Position numbers and translations under genes: made by a program. Below the pieces are notes generated by a model, which saw nothing but the letters and a program-made list of their open reading frames with translations, was not told the DNA's origin and did not search any database. Below, in pieces: positions 34,206 to 45,150 of a stretch of DNA of 64,000 nucleotides; the first letter of the stretch is position 1; every line of letters starts with the position of its first letter. Source of the DNA: Vesta saturnalis (taxonomy: Eukaryota; Arthropoda; Insecta; Coleoptera; Lampyridae); assembly GCA_036346205.1 (NCBI GenBank), contig JARFJB010000108.1, positions 5,001 through 69,000 of the forward strand. The letters are read 5' to 3'.

Positions 34206-36725
34206 CGACTTTACTCCCCTATTATTATTTTTTTTGTGGCATCGACATCTAAGGTCATTAGCCCAATTTATCTCGTTTAAATCTTACCATACACGCCAAT
34301 TCTTTTTAGGAAATTTATTACTATTTTTAAGTCGTCGTATTTGTTACATTTTAATAGTTGAACGATATTGAATTCTTTTGTTATGTTTACCATGATGTTT
34401 TTGTTTTTATGTTTTTCGCAGGTTTTTCAAATGTGTATAACAGTCAGGTTTTCATTACATTCATTACATTTTGGCGCTTGGTGTCCTGTTAATAAGTATG
34501 ATGACGTGAGGTTGGAATGACCAATGAGTAATTGTGTTATTACTACCCGTTCCCTTCTAGTAAGCTGGTTGGGTAGTTCCCAGGGACGTACTTGTTCTTT
34601 GAACATTAGTAGTTTACGTTGTTCTTTTTCCCAACTGTTTTGCCAGGATTTCATTATTTGACTTAAAATGTACCATTTCATGTCATCGGGAGTTACTGGT
34701 TCATTCGAAAGTTCGTCTGAAGTGGGTGCTTCTTTTGCTGCTTCGTCTGCTATTAAATTACCGTTAATGCTAGAGTGGCTCGGAACCCACACAAAGATAA
34801 ATTTATTACTTCTTAGGGTTGTGATACAATTAATTATTTTATGGATTCTTTGCATGATAGGGTTTACGGTAGTTTGATTATCTAGTTCAAGTAACGCTGA
34901 AATTGAATCCGTACATACTATACAATTTCTGTTTTTAACTCTTCCTATTCGTGTAATTCCGCAGAATAAGCGCTACTTATTTCAGATATTTTCCATTTGT
35001 ATGATTTTCCTTCCACACAATAAGCGTATCCTGCGCCTACCGAGTTTTTTGACCCATCAGTGAAAATTAGCAATGGGTTAAAATATTCTTCTACTATTTG
35101 CTTAAACTTATTCACTATAATTTGTTGGTTTGTTTCATTTCTGCGAAGTACCGATAATTCGAGCCGTGTCAGAGTGTTGCAATTATTCCATGGAGGGAGT
35201 TTGTTAAACTCCTGGACTGTTATTGCAAAGTTGGAGATTGCGAGCATATTTATATATTCTATTGCACGTACGCACATTGGCCTGGTTGCAGTTGGTTTTT
35301 TATCGAATTTTTGGATAACTTGTTTGCTAGTAAATAGTTTGTGGTTTATATGGTTTGTATTTGATCTTACATTTGTTACGTAGTTTAATGTAAGTTTCTG
35401 TCTGCGATATTTTAGTGGCATCATGACTGATTCGCAATGTAGACTTGCAAACGGACTAGTTCTATATGGTCCTGTTATATCTTTTATTGCATTACAGTGA
35501 ATAGAATCTAGAACTTTCAAACGGGATGGTCTTGCTGCTCCATAAATACTGCATCCGTAGTCTATTTTGGAGAGGACCATGGCTTTATACATTTTTGTAA
35601 GTGTTTCGCGATTAGATCCCCAGTTAATATTTGACATGCATTTTATGATGTTTAGGTAAATTCCACCTAAACCTCCAGTTGTACAGTTGTAGAATATTTT
35701 GTTGCCATGTTGTATCAAAAGATTTTTGTAAGTCCAAAAATACTCCTAGAATATGTTTTCTATCAATAAAGGTATTCTGAACAGCGTTTTCTAATCTAAC
35801 TAGGTGATCGAATGCAGATCATCGTTTTCTAAAACTTGCTTAGTAGGGTGCTATTAAATTATTTGTTTCTAGGAACCACGCTAGTCTGTTGTTAACTATT
35901 CCTTCCATTACTTTACTTAAGTAAGAGGTAAGCGGTAGTTGCTTATGTTGTTGCGGGGTTTGCCCGGCTTTAAAACAGGAATTATAATTGCCCCTTTCCA
36001 ACAATTTGGAAAAATGCCTTTCTCCCAAATGGCATTAAATAATGTTAGTATTTTAATTTTTCCTGATATTGGAAGATTTCTTATGAAGTCGTAAACGATG
36101 TTATCTTTCCCAGGTGCCGATTTTCTTGATAGCTTAAGCGCAACATTCAGCTCTTTGAGGGTCAACGGGCTGTTATAATCTATATTATATTCCGAATGTG
36201 AAAAATCCAATTCAGTTTCTGCTGATAGTTTCGTCTGCAAGAATCGCTGATCATAGTTACTGTTTGAGCTTGCACTCTCGTAGTATTTGGCAAATGCTTC
36301 TGCCGCTTCTGGTTCGCTTGCAGTCAACCTACCCTCAATTTCTACTTTAGGGATCGAAAAGTTGCTTTTTCCTGATATGTCTTTATCTTATTCCACACCT
36401 CGTTGACTGGACTGTCAAATGTAAGATTACTAACGTAGTCTTCCCAACACTTTTTTTTTGCTCTAACGTATTAAGTGCCTAGCTTTTGCCTTTTTAAACA
36501 ATATTAGATTTTCTTGGGTAGGATGCTTTTTGACATTATTTAGGTAGTATATCTTTTCTCTAATTTTTGCTTCTACGTTTGTATTCAATCAGGGAGCAGA
36601 GTATCACTAACTATACCCTTCGTTTGTTGAAAGCAAGCTTGTGCAGTTTTTAATGATGCTATCTGTTACTTCGCGGACATCTGTGTCTATATTATCTGTT
36701 ATCTGGGGTGCAGTGTATAGATTTG
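34206..36725 (-). mobile_element. LINE-4 copy: I-type element, 5'-truncated with RT core deletion
   Basis: Minus strand. The 3' tail is the ATTATTATTTTTTTT run near 34220 and the 5' limit lies near the (ATT)n tract at 36765. It retains the endonuclease-RT linker (about 36700-36330), RT fingers, RT thumb and RNase H. ORF1 and the endonuclease are absent, as expected for 5' truncation during insertion. Confidence 0.78.
34427..36700 (-). pseudogene. LINE-4 ORF2 remnant
   Basis: In element order: linker near 36560-36480 (H-P-T-Q-E-N-L-I-L-F-K-K-A); RT fingers 36327-35840 (S-A-P-G-K-D-N-I, G-A-I-I-I-P-V-L-K-P-G-K); a motif A piece near 35745 (F-L-D-L-Q-K-S-F-D-T-T-W) joined directly to thumb sequence 35650-34945 (S-K-I-D-Y-G-C-S-I-Y); RNase H start (I-F-T-D-G-S-K-N-S-V-G-A, Y-S-A-E-L-H) and, in another frame at 34855-34427, its end (V-W-V-P-S-H-S-S-I-N-G-N) and C-x2-C tail. 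RT motifs B and C are deleted. Confidence 0.83.
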
Positions 36726-36763
36726 TATCTGTTGCAGTCTACGTCTTTTAGTAACCATAATAT

Positions 36764-36764
<1 letters not shown>

Positions 36765-36830
<66 letters not shown>

Positions 36831-36866
36831 CATTTTTATTATCATTATTATTATTATTTTTATTAC
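36765..36866. repeat. (ATT)n microsatellite
   Basis: About 22 perfect ATT units followed by interrupted ones to about 36866. The poly-Tyr and poly-Asn frames over it are artefacts. Confidence 0.95.
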
Positions 36867-38420
36867 TATTTTCATTCATCCCTTGTTTGTGTTTCAGTGT
36901 AATTGAGTCGTTTTTAGTGTATGCATATAAAACATAAAAAATGCGCCATTTTATCTGCCTGTCCAACTGGCGGTGTCATTATCAGAAGTTTACGGAGCGC
37001 TCAACAGCCTTAATTTAGTTACTATCTTATCTAGTATGGTCGCGTAGCTTGCATCAAGACGGAATTTTTTATTTGGAAAAAAAAGTTACAGCCTAAACTT
37101 CGTTCGTTGATTATAGGAATCTACTTGTCACCATAGAGTTTCTAATAATCAACTTGGTTCATTTTTGAACGCAGGTGGTTATTATATTGAATCAATTTAC
37201 TATCTGTTTGACGCCCTTTTTATCATTAAGTTCAAAAGCTGTTATAATCTATTAGACATCATTTTGGGTATAACATATTCAAAATTATTAGTTACAAGTG
37301 AAATTCATTAAGAAACCAGTAATAGTATCACTTTTGATGGGTAACAACTACACAATGTGTTGTTTCGATCTATTGGGCATCAATGCAGCAACTTGAAGAT
37401 ATTTGGTCAAATACATTGGAAGAAACGGTAACAGTATTGCTTTGATGTGAAATATCTAAAATTTGTTGTTTTAAACCTTTAACTATAATTTTGGGTTCGG
37501 AATACTGAAAAGATTTATATTTCGTCCCAATTGACTGGTTGACAATTCTGTCCGGTGTTGTCAGGAATTTTTAGTGTAATTTCTCGTAAATATAATAAAC
37601 AACATATTTTATTTATTTAGTGCTGTGACTATAGATGTATAAGTTTTATTACAGTATAATTGGAAGTATCATGAAGAAATAACTCAATATAATATTCTCG
37701 TATTATAACATCAATAAAGTATTCAAAAAGATATTTTATTATTATGATAAAATAAACACAACCCCTGCAACTGTGGTTTGACAACATTTTTCACAATCTG
37801 ACAACATCGGCGTCCTGTGGCAGTATTAATATTAGTAACGCAACTGCTCTAACTCGTGAAAATTAATACAGTGGGATCATCACTGTTTGACGGTGCCGCT
37901 CCTAGAACAGTACTACTGTTCCGCATCCTTAAAATGAAAATTGTGCTATACCCAGTGGCGTAAATGCAGATATTAAAATAAATACTACCATAAATGACAA
38001 AAACTTTGGTGAATGACGAATTGCGTATTATGTAGACGTACAAAAACTTCAATAATTGTAATTTAGTCTTTCTTAAGACTAAAGGGAAATTGTTATAAGG
38101 TATGTGAAAATTTGGTTAAAAATTACCATTTATTATTTTTAATTGATAATATAGATTTTCTGGATTTCCAAGGCGTATTTCTGGTGTATTAAACCAATAC
38201 ATGGTATTTACTCGTCAAATTCAAATTTTGTAAGTGCTTTTATATACTAAAAGTAATGTTTAAAACAAATTTTGCTTTTTAACCTCAATTTGGTTATGAG
38301 AATAATGTACAGTTTAGAGAGTAAAAACTGTTTAGATGAGCGTTTAATGATCTTTTTGTTTATATTGACATGAGTGGTTTGAAATAGGCTATAATGTATT
38401 AATTTTGTTGTCAGGTTTAA
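36867..38420. other. No gene seen
   Basis: AT-rich and unique as far as I can see. The ORF at 37849-38052 (minus) has no recognisable motif. Confidence 0.5.
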
Positions 38421-38700
38421 AATGAATAATCGAAAGGTAATTCATAGCCAAGGGCGGAAAATTATCTACAATGTGTACCAATTTATGAAAAAAGAAAAAG
38501 AAGGAACGATGACAATGCCATTATCCCAATTACAAGAATGTGTTGCTGAAGAAACCGTTCTAGACTAGCTACTAGTTGAAAATGGTCATGCTGTCCTTCG
38601 TCTCCCTTTGTACCACTGTGAATTAAATCTTAAAAAAGGAGTGATATTGGATGATGTTACCTTTACAATGACATTAAAACATTTAATCAGAAATCAATGT
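38421..38700 (+). pseudogene. Tc1/mariner-like transposase, internally deleted (N and C ends joined)
   Basis: From ATG at 38421 the frame reads an N-terminal region (K-V-I-H-S-Q-G-R-K-I-I-Y-N-V-Y-Q-F, then L-Q-E-C-V-A-E-E-T) resembling the helix-turn-helix start of an insect Tc1-like family. After a TAG it jumps to the C-terminal H-A-V-L-R-L-P-L-Y-H-C-E-L-N block, where the catalytic Glu should follow but is not visible. The middle of the enzyme, including the first two Asp, is missing. A second relative lies at 59.2-60 kb. Confidence 0.68.
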
Positions 38701-39133
38701 AGGATATATTTGTTAAATAATATTAGTGAAAACAAATTACATGTATGACTGGTTAGTTTATTATAAATGCATACATTCAACATATTCAGCACAAGTCAGG
38801 TACACCATTTTTGCTGACCAGCTTTGAATGTACACTGGTGAACATCACAAATACATTATAATGCAAAAAAAGAACTTATTTAACTTAATGCTAGATACCA
38901 CTTTTGCATTGCATTCTAGTTTCTGAACAAAAACTTATTTCAGATTATATACCACTGATTTAGTCCTTCTCATATGGAACTAGTTATATTGATATATATT
39001 GATCTAAAGCACAGCAAATAATGAATTAATAATGCATTGTTTTTTTAGATCTCAAACGTGCATGTAAATGAGATCAATTCAGCTAAAGTATAGTAAGTAA
39101 TGAGTAAAGATTTTCAATTAGTGCACATATTAT
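38701..39133. other. No gene seen
   Basis: AT-rich spacer between transposase remnants. Confidence 0.5.
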
Positions 39134-39424
39134 TTACATACAAATATAACGATATCGTACATTTTCCACTACTTCCTCTGTAAGTACAGTTGTGCGACCC
39201 GTAGATTTTCCCTTGCAAGCACTACCATGCTCATGAAAACGACTAACAATTCTTCGAATGTGTCGGCATAAAACATCATCATCTAATTCGATGTTCTGAA
39301 AGTGATGTTGATATTCTTCAACACATAATCGTACCGAATACTTCCAGTTTCCATCTACATCTTTTTCGCCGTTTCGGAAATAAGCTTCCAAAATAAACTT
39401 GTCTTGTTCCACAGTAAAAGGCAT
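39134..39424 (-). pseudogene. DUF4817-like helix-turn-helix N terminus of a mariner-like transposase
   Basis: A 96-codon ATG-started frame: F-T-V-E-Q-D-K-F-I-L-E-A-Y-F-R-N-G-E, then I-R-R-I-V-S-R-F-H-E-H-G-S-A, then a G-R-T-T-V-L-T-E-E-V-V-E-N-V-R end. This pattern is the DUF4817 domain that opens many insect mariner-like transposases. No catalytic domain follows at 39133, so it is a detached N-terminal fragment or an exon whose partner is lost. It could also be a domesticated HTH protein, but nothing here supports that. Confidence 0.65.
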
Positions 39425-40110
39425 TATAACCTAAAAAAATTTATTTACGAAAAAGGCATAAAATACACGAATAAATTTACCTTGAAAGTCCTGGTTAATT
39501 CATTAATGAGTTTTGAAAAAAACTATTTTATTGTAATACAAATGTAGATAAAGGAATAATTGAAAAAGGAAACATCTATGTACGTTTATGAAATGTCAAT
39601 CGAAGACGAAATAAATATTTGTGCCTAATTTCACTAGTAACTTGGAATAAACTTTTGATAAAAATTCTGTAAAAAGCAGTTTTTTTTCGGTCATTCATTG
39701 TTGATATCCCGGTACTATGTTCGCCAGGAAAGTTAATTTATGAATTTAGCTATCCAATTTGCTTATACTGTCTTCTCATATAAAACAGTGAATTAAATAA
39801 GGATGGTGAACATTCGTAGTGCATTTGACGAAATTGACATACGGTATTGAATAAGCAAATGTAGTAGAGAGAGTAAACCTATAAACGCGAAATCAATTTG
39901 TTTGACATGCATTAGAATTTAATTCTCATTTGACTAATACCTCATAAGCTCCATTTTTTTGTTTATCCTTTGACTGTTTCCTCATTTCCCACATTTACTT
40001 CTTTTAATCATCATTTACCACATACTTTAAAGAAAATGTGGGTACCCTGATAGCAGTATGTACTGTCCAAGAAGTAAGTATGACATTAAGTGTTTATATC
40101 TTAATTTATT
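39425..40110. other. No gene seen
   Basis: AT-rich with no recognisable frames. Confidence 0.5.
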
Positions 40111-40692
40111 ACAATCACGAAATTGCATCGTGTGGCAAGCACCTTGGGTATATCTGAGAAGACCGTAAGAAATATCAACTCTCGAGCTGCATCTAACCCT
40201 GTTTTAACACAACGACCACGCAAGAAAGCAAAATCTGACGATCTAGCCGACACATCCGAAATGTATACACAAAGTGAGTAATATTACATCACAATCTTTT
40301 ACACATGTTTGACATACTAATTTATTTACAGAAAAACATGTCACAGTTTCGTATTAGTCACGTATTAATAAGTGGCAAAAGTCTTCATCGTACAATCCAG
40401 TCGCTAGGATTGAAATTCAAAAAAGACTCCAACTGTAGAGCATTATTGGAAAAAAGTTAACCGCAGAAATGCCATTTAAATTGCTTAAACAATACATTAA
40501 AGAGATCTATTTACCTAATTGTCGGCAAGAAAACTCCTTTAATTAGAATCATTATGGGATAATTGTGTGCGACATACTGAAGAAACAATAAAGCAATGGT
40601 ATAAACGGGAAGAAATGTTGAACATCACAGTTCACAAACTGATTATTAGCATCGGAAACTATTCTGAAAGCTCAGATGTAGATAGTGATTAG
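40111..40692 (+). pseudogene. Relative of the DD82E-type transposase, internally deleted
   Basis: About 40111-40275 reads a helix-turn-helix (V-A-S-T-L-G-I-S-E-K-T-V-R-N-I) comparable to V-V-Q-A-T-G-V-S-K-S-T-V-I-R-I in the neighbouring element, ending at a donor-like GTGAGTA. After an acceptor-like TTTACAG comes S-L-G-L-K-F-K-K-D-S-N. The C-terminal part near 40555-40692 (C-V-R-H-T-E-E-T-I-K-Q-W-Y, then S-E-S-S-D-V-D-S-D) aligns with the end of the element at 41121. The catalytic domain is missing. It lies on the opposite strand from that element. Confidence 0.65.
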
Positions 40693-40788
40693 AAGCTTAA
40701 CACTTTGATAACCATGTTTCTACCACCTACAATTAGTAGTGCGTTAGTGTGCGTGTTAGTTCATATTTAATACAATAAATTTGTATTA

Positions 40789-42926
40789 GAGTAAAATCAA
40801 CATCGGAAGACACCATGCTGCGCAAATAAAGTGACGTCAGAGTATAAAGCTCATAAAAAAATATACGTTTAAAAAAATAAAAGTTTAGGTTATGTTACTT
40901 CGCGTTTGTTGTCCAAGAATACAATTTTGGGTGTAAAATTTTTGTAATAATCATAAAGTAAAATCATATTTTATTGTCATAGTTACAAAATCTAGTTTTT
41001 TAAAATACATTTGCCAATAGCAATGTAACATTTTTTTAGTTACGAAGGCTATCAAAGTTACTTTCACATCGTCTTACACTTTATTGTCAATTAATTACTG
41101 AAAAGAAACAGTTTGTCAATTTAATCTTCTGAATCAGACGAAAAAGTTATATCATCAGAGGAATCACCGTTCACTTGAATTATGAGTTTGTCACAAATGT
41201 TATCCATTATGTGTTCCTTATTTATGTAATCCTCTTCAACTTCCTTCACATGACGACGTACTTCCGCCCATTCCTTCTCACCAACACTTCGAAACTTTTC
41301 TCTAGCTAGTTCCGCAACATCATTAAGATTGAAAGTGGTATTTTTCATTGCCACCCAATGTTTTACAATCGCCCAAATCTTCTCAATGGGGTTTAATTCC
41401 GGGTGGTACGGCGGCAGGCGGCATACGGAATGACCAAATTTTGCAAACACCTCATCGATAGAATACTGTGTGTATCTCGGCTTGTTCAATTTTATAAGTT
41501 CATATAACTCAGCTTTTGTAGAGTTATGATCATAAGCAATTCCACGTTCACTTAACCACGTTGTCATTTCATTTTTTTTGGTGGTGGAAATAGGATGCTT
41601 TATAGCTAAAACGTTGTGATAACTGGCATTATCAACTACCATAACAGATTTTGGTGGTAAATTTGGTATGAGCTGCTGTTCAATCCATCGTTTATAATTT
41701 ATAAAATTCATGTCGTCATGATAATCTCCTGATTTTTGGCCAGATTTAAATATTAGCAGAGCATTATTTATAAAGCCCATTTCACCACCTAAAATAATGA
41801 TAAATAGCAGCATATTTACATTATAAAATTAAATAAACATACCAGGATGTACGATTATAATTCCTTTTCCAATAGGAGATTTAAGACCTGCGTTTGTCCC
41901 ATCTGTCCACGAATATGGTGTCGTATTAGACGAATGTATCTATATTTCATCTAAAATTTACATAAGATTATGCAGTAGAATGTATAGTTTATAGTCTTCA
42001 AAACTAACCTGTGTATATAATTGGTCGTCCTGCTTTCCGATAATTAGTGATCGAACGTATATAAGCATAACGCAAAGAACGTATTTCGTGTCGTTCTATT
42101 ATAAATCTTACGATGATCAGATGTTTGTTTCCACCTACATGAAACCCAAGATAAGATATGATTCAAAATTAATCAATAAACTTACCTGAAGCCCATTTTT
42201 AAAAGTAAACTTCTAAATGACGTTTTCTTTCCCGAATATCCAATTGTTTCATCAGCTTTAATGAGGTTATAAATTCCTTCGACAGTAGGCTTCTGCTTTT
42301 CGACGAATGACTTGTTCACCACAGTTATCCACGGAAAATTTAGGAGAAAGTTTAGGTGTTGGGGTTGCATTTGCAAACGTAATCTTCTCTCCAAAATCAA
42401 TGGCTCGACCTTGTTTCAAAATACGAATTACTGTGCTTTTCGATACCCCCGTTGCCTGCACAACTGTGTCCAAAACGTTGTCTATAAGATTGCAAATATT
42501 ACAAAATAAAACGTTGTGATCTAACTGCTTTTTACCTAAATTGGTACTTTTAAAGTATTTGTAATTGTTCCACACAATCTTGCGAGCATCTTCATATAAA
42601 ACATGGCGTTTTCTTGCTTGAGGTGCTTGAGCGTTATGAGATGTACTTACGTCGCACATTATGTAAAGAACTAGATTTGATTACATTAATATAACATGAA
42701 ATTAATAATTAAAATAACTTACATATAAATTCAATACGGCAGCGGATAGTAAAAAAAAAACTGTTTTGTAGAATAAGTAATAAACAAATTTGATACACCG
42801 GAAAAACAAAGAAGTTATAAACAAAAGTTGACAAACGATCAGCTGTCATTTTCCAATCATTACTGCATCTTTATCTAGTTTAAAAATGCGTTTCTGCGCT
42901 GGTGTCTTCCGATGTTGATTTTACTC
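40789..42926 (-). mobile_element. Intron-containing IS630/Tc1/mariner-type element (DD82E spacing)
   Basis: Ends GAGTAAAATCAACATCGGAA (left) and the exact reverse complement on the right, about 27 bp each, flanked by TA at 40787-40788 and 42927-42928. Length 2,138 bp. One transposase gene lies on the minus strand with three apparent introns. Confidence 0.88.
41121..42659 (-). pseudogene. DD82E-type transposase gene with three introns, few lesions
   Basis: Exon 1 starts at ATG 42659 and carries a helix-turn-helix (V-Q-A-T-G-V-S-K-S-T-V-I-R-I-L). It ends with L-L-K-M-G-F-R before GTAAGT at about 42184. Further exons follow acceptor sites near 42136, 41945 and 41792, with donors near 42010 and 41842. 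The third exon has D-E-I-stop at the first Asp (a TAG where Trp is usual) and S-W-T-D-G-T-N. The last exon holds V-M-V-V-D-N-A-S-Y-H (second Asp) and P-P-Y-H-P-E-L-N-P-I-E-K-I-W (Glu). By my count 82 residues separate Asp and Glu. There are also frameshifts near 42350 and 42080. The C terminus is acidic (S-S-D-D-I-T-F-S-S-D-S-E-D). Confidence 0.78.
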
Positions 42927-42928
42927 TA

Positions 42929-43228
42929 GTAATGTATTTCAATTATGTAAGTACAATATATTTGTAAAATGCTTTTCAAGATGTTAAGCACACATTGCCC
43001 ATAGAATTTTTGTTCCACATTAAATGTTATCGTCGCACAAATAATAGTTCCGTTTTATTTAGGCACGTAACTTAACATCTACTTTGTGTGATAATGTTAC
43101 CATCTTACAATAACAATAAGATATTATGATTATGAAACGTACTAGCCTTGCGAGGTGTATACATTGCAGATAGTTGTTCCATACAAATTATTTAACCTAT
43201 AAATTGAATTTCAAATTATCAATTGTAT
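42929..43228. other. No gene seen
   Basis: AT-rich spacer between two transposons. Confidence 0.5.
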
Positions 43229-43237
43229 GATTGTTTA
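43229..43237. repeat. MULE target-site duplication, left
   Basis: GATTGTTTA, repeated exactly at 44099-44107; 9 bp is the usual Mutator-like duplication length. Confidence 0.85.
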
Positions 43238-43245
43238 GGTACCTC

Positions 43246-43335
43246 GTCAAAACAGCCCCGGACAAAACAGCCCCCACAAAACAGGCCACCGACAAAGCAG
43301 CTCCCGTCGAAATAGCCCCCGACAAAACAGCTTTT
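43246..43335. repeat. Left terminal tandem motif (GACAAAACAGCCCC)n
   Basis: About six imperfect units of a 13-16 bp motif, with variants such as GACAAAGCAGCTCCC and GTCGAAATAGCCCCC. Confidence 0.88.
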
Positions 43336-43469
43336 CATAGGTTCTGTCTTAATGGTGTTTGGGTTACGACACAATCGTAGATTTGACGTGCAAAACGTAA
43401 AGGTTGATATAAAATTTATAGAAAATAGAAAAAATTATGATTTTCAGGTAGCGAATTGTAAATTATTAA

Positions 43470-43673
43470 ATTATTTCTGTTGATCAATTCCGGAAGGAAG
43501 AAGACCGGGTAGAAATAGAGCTGCAACGTTTTCGAGCCGGTATCAGAAATCCGGAAGCTTCCAAAAAAAAGTATGTGTGTCTTAATCGCCGATTGGATGC
43601 TCTGGTGGGAAATTATAACGCTGACGATCATATACCGTATCTCCGTGGAATTGCCAACAATCTGACATTATAA
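43470..43673 (+). pseudogene. MULE transposase, C-terminal fragment
   Basis: About 65 codons ending in TAA at 43671. The pattern R-K-E-E-D-R-V-E-I-E-L-Q-R-F-R-A-G, then K-K-K-Y-V-C-L-N-R-R-L-D-A-L-V, then Y-L-R-G-I-A-N-N-L is that of the C-terminal tail of insect MULE transposases. It is preceded in frame by a stop near 43470, so it is a relic, perhaps a last exon. The catalytic domain is absent. Confidence 0.65.
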
Positions 43674-44048
43674 ATTGATTTTATATTATATAACCATTAT
43701 TAATTGTTGTGTTAACCTTTGACAAATATACTTCGTAGAATTTTGTTTTTAGATATATATTATAATAAAATTTTATACATTTATTTTTGTTTCTATTTCG
43801 TGTGTAAATAGCAGTTTTGTTGAAAACAGAAATAAAAATTAAAGAAAATAAAAATTAAGCAAAAACTTTCATAGAATAAAAAAAAAAATAAATAAAAAAA
43901 TTGAAACAAAAGTTAAAAAAACAGTTAAAGAAACACAAATATAATCAAAAAGTATAACTTTCAATAATTATCGACAACTCAGGTAGACGTACTGTATAAG
44001 TATAATAATTATAAATTCTACAAATATATATGGTATTTATTTTGACTT

Positions 44049-44092
44049 GGGCTGTTTTGACGGGGGCTGTTTTGTCGAGGTTGTTTTGTCAG
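44049..44092. repeat. Right terminal tandem motif, inverted
   Basis: Three units of GGGGCTGTTTTGTC-like sequence, the inverse of the left array, with fewer copies. Confidence 0.88.
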
Positions 44093-44098
44093 GTCACC

Positions 44099-44107
44099 GA
44101 TTGTTTA
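44099..44107. repeat. MULE target-site duplication, right
   Basis: GATTGTTTA, matching 43229-43237. Confidence 0.85.
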
Positions 44108-45146
44108 TCAATAACTTACAACACAACCATTTTTTTGTTTTTATCATTGCGCTGCAATTATTACATGTTTACGTTTTGTTGAAAATTGCATTGTTTGTTA
44201 TAGGGCAGAAGTGCATTATAACCTACATAACCTGCAGGATGCAAAAATAACGTACCAATCACCTATTAGATTTCAAGGATATTGTTTTTCAACCGTTATC
44301 ATTACGATAATCAACGTACAAGTAATTGTATTTTAGAATTCTGCAGCTTTAAATGCTGCCATCTCGGGGTACATTTTCTAATCAGGATTTATTATAATCA
44401 TTATTTTTTGACGTTTCTAAGAACCAATAGAAACTTTCAATTTCAGTCATGTGTGTACATTTAAGCCAATCCAAACATTATTATACTGGGAATAATCTAC
44501 TTTATTAGAGCGAGAATAATTTCAAGTATTTTGTTTTTATTGAATGACAACGTATTTTCGATTTGACTTCGGTCATCAATTTGAAAGTTCAGAAACCTGA
44601 ATTTGTTAAAACAAAAATACAATATTGAAAAAGTGTTTCTTATTGTAACGTCAAAAATAATCCAACGAATACCACACGAGAGTTCGATAAATTATAAAAT
44701 AATTCTCCATATTTCCTCAACCCTGTTGCCATTCGGCAATAGCCACTCGAGCCCTATGGGCTCTCGTGTCTATTACCTGGCAACAGGTTTTCGAAAATAT
44801 GTCAAATTATTGACAATTTATTCTCACTCTCTTGCGATATTATTACCGAAAATAATTTTTACTCATGTTTTTCATATTACACCATATGATTGTATATGAC
44901 GACGTAGCTCTAAACTTTCCTGGCGAGGATAACATATTATTGTTTTAATGGGCAACCACTGAAGTTTGTAATTTCAGTAAATGGGAAGCCAAAGTAGTTT
45001 AATGCCACTTACACTGATATACCAGGAGGTGGACAAATTCGTTACTTTTTGTCTGTATCACTTACAAATATTTTACTAATCGCTAGTGATAGTAATTATT
45101 TTGATAAAATCAGTGAACATGAAAATTCATTCTTTTCTTAGCATTG
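44108..45146. other. No gene seen; contains a long hairpin
   Basis: AT-rich. The only structured part is the palindrome at 44722-44787, listed separately. The frames at 44047-44250 and 44603-44899 have no recognisable motif. Confidence 0.5.
44722..44787. repeat. 66-bp imperfect palindrome
   Basis: The outer arms CCTGTTGCCA and TGGCAACAGG are perfect complements. Further matches inside are AATAG/CTATT, CAC/GTG and CGAGCCC/GGGCTC, around a TAT centre. It could be a small foldback or MITE or the core of one; no duplication could be placed. Confidence 0.8.
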
Positions 45147-45150
45147 TTAA
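45147..45150. repeat. TTAA target site of piggyBac-2, left
   Basis: Paired with TTAA at 47576-47579. Confidence 0.88.

Larger units (their letters stand above)
43238..44098 (+). mobile_element. Small Mutator-like (MULE) element with repetitive inverted ends
   Basis: 861 bp flanked by a perfect 9-bp duplication. The left end starts GGTACCTCGTCAAAACAGCC and the right end, in reverse, GGTGACCTGACAAAACAACC. Each end is built from a short tandem motif. Inside is only the last part of a MULE-type transposase, so the copy is non-autonomous. Confidence 0.8.

Noticed and set aside
36708..36966. Poly-Tyr and poly-Asn frames
   Set aside because: Translations of the (ATT)n microsatellite.
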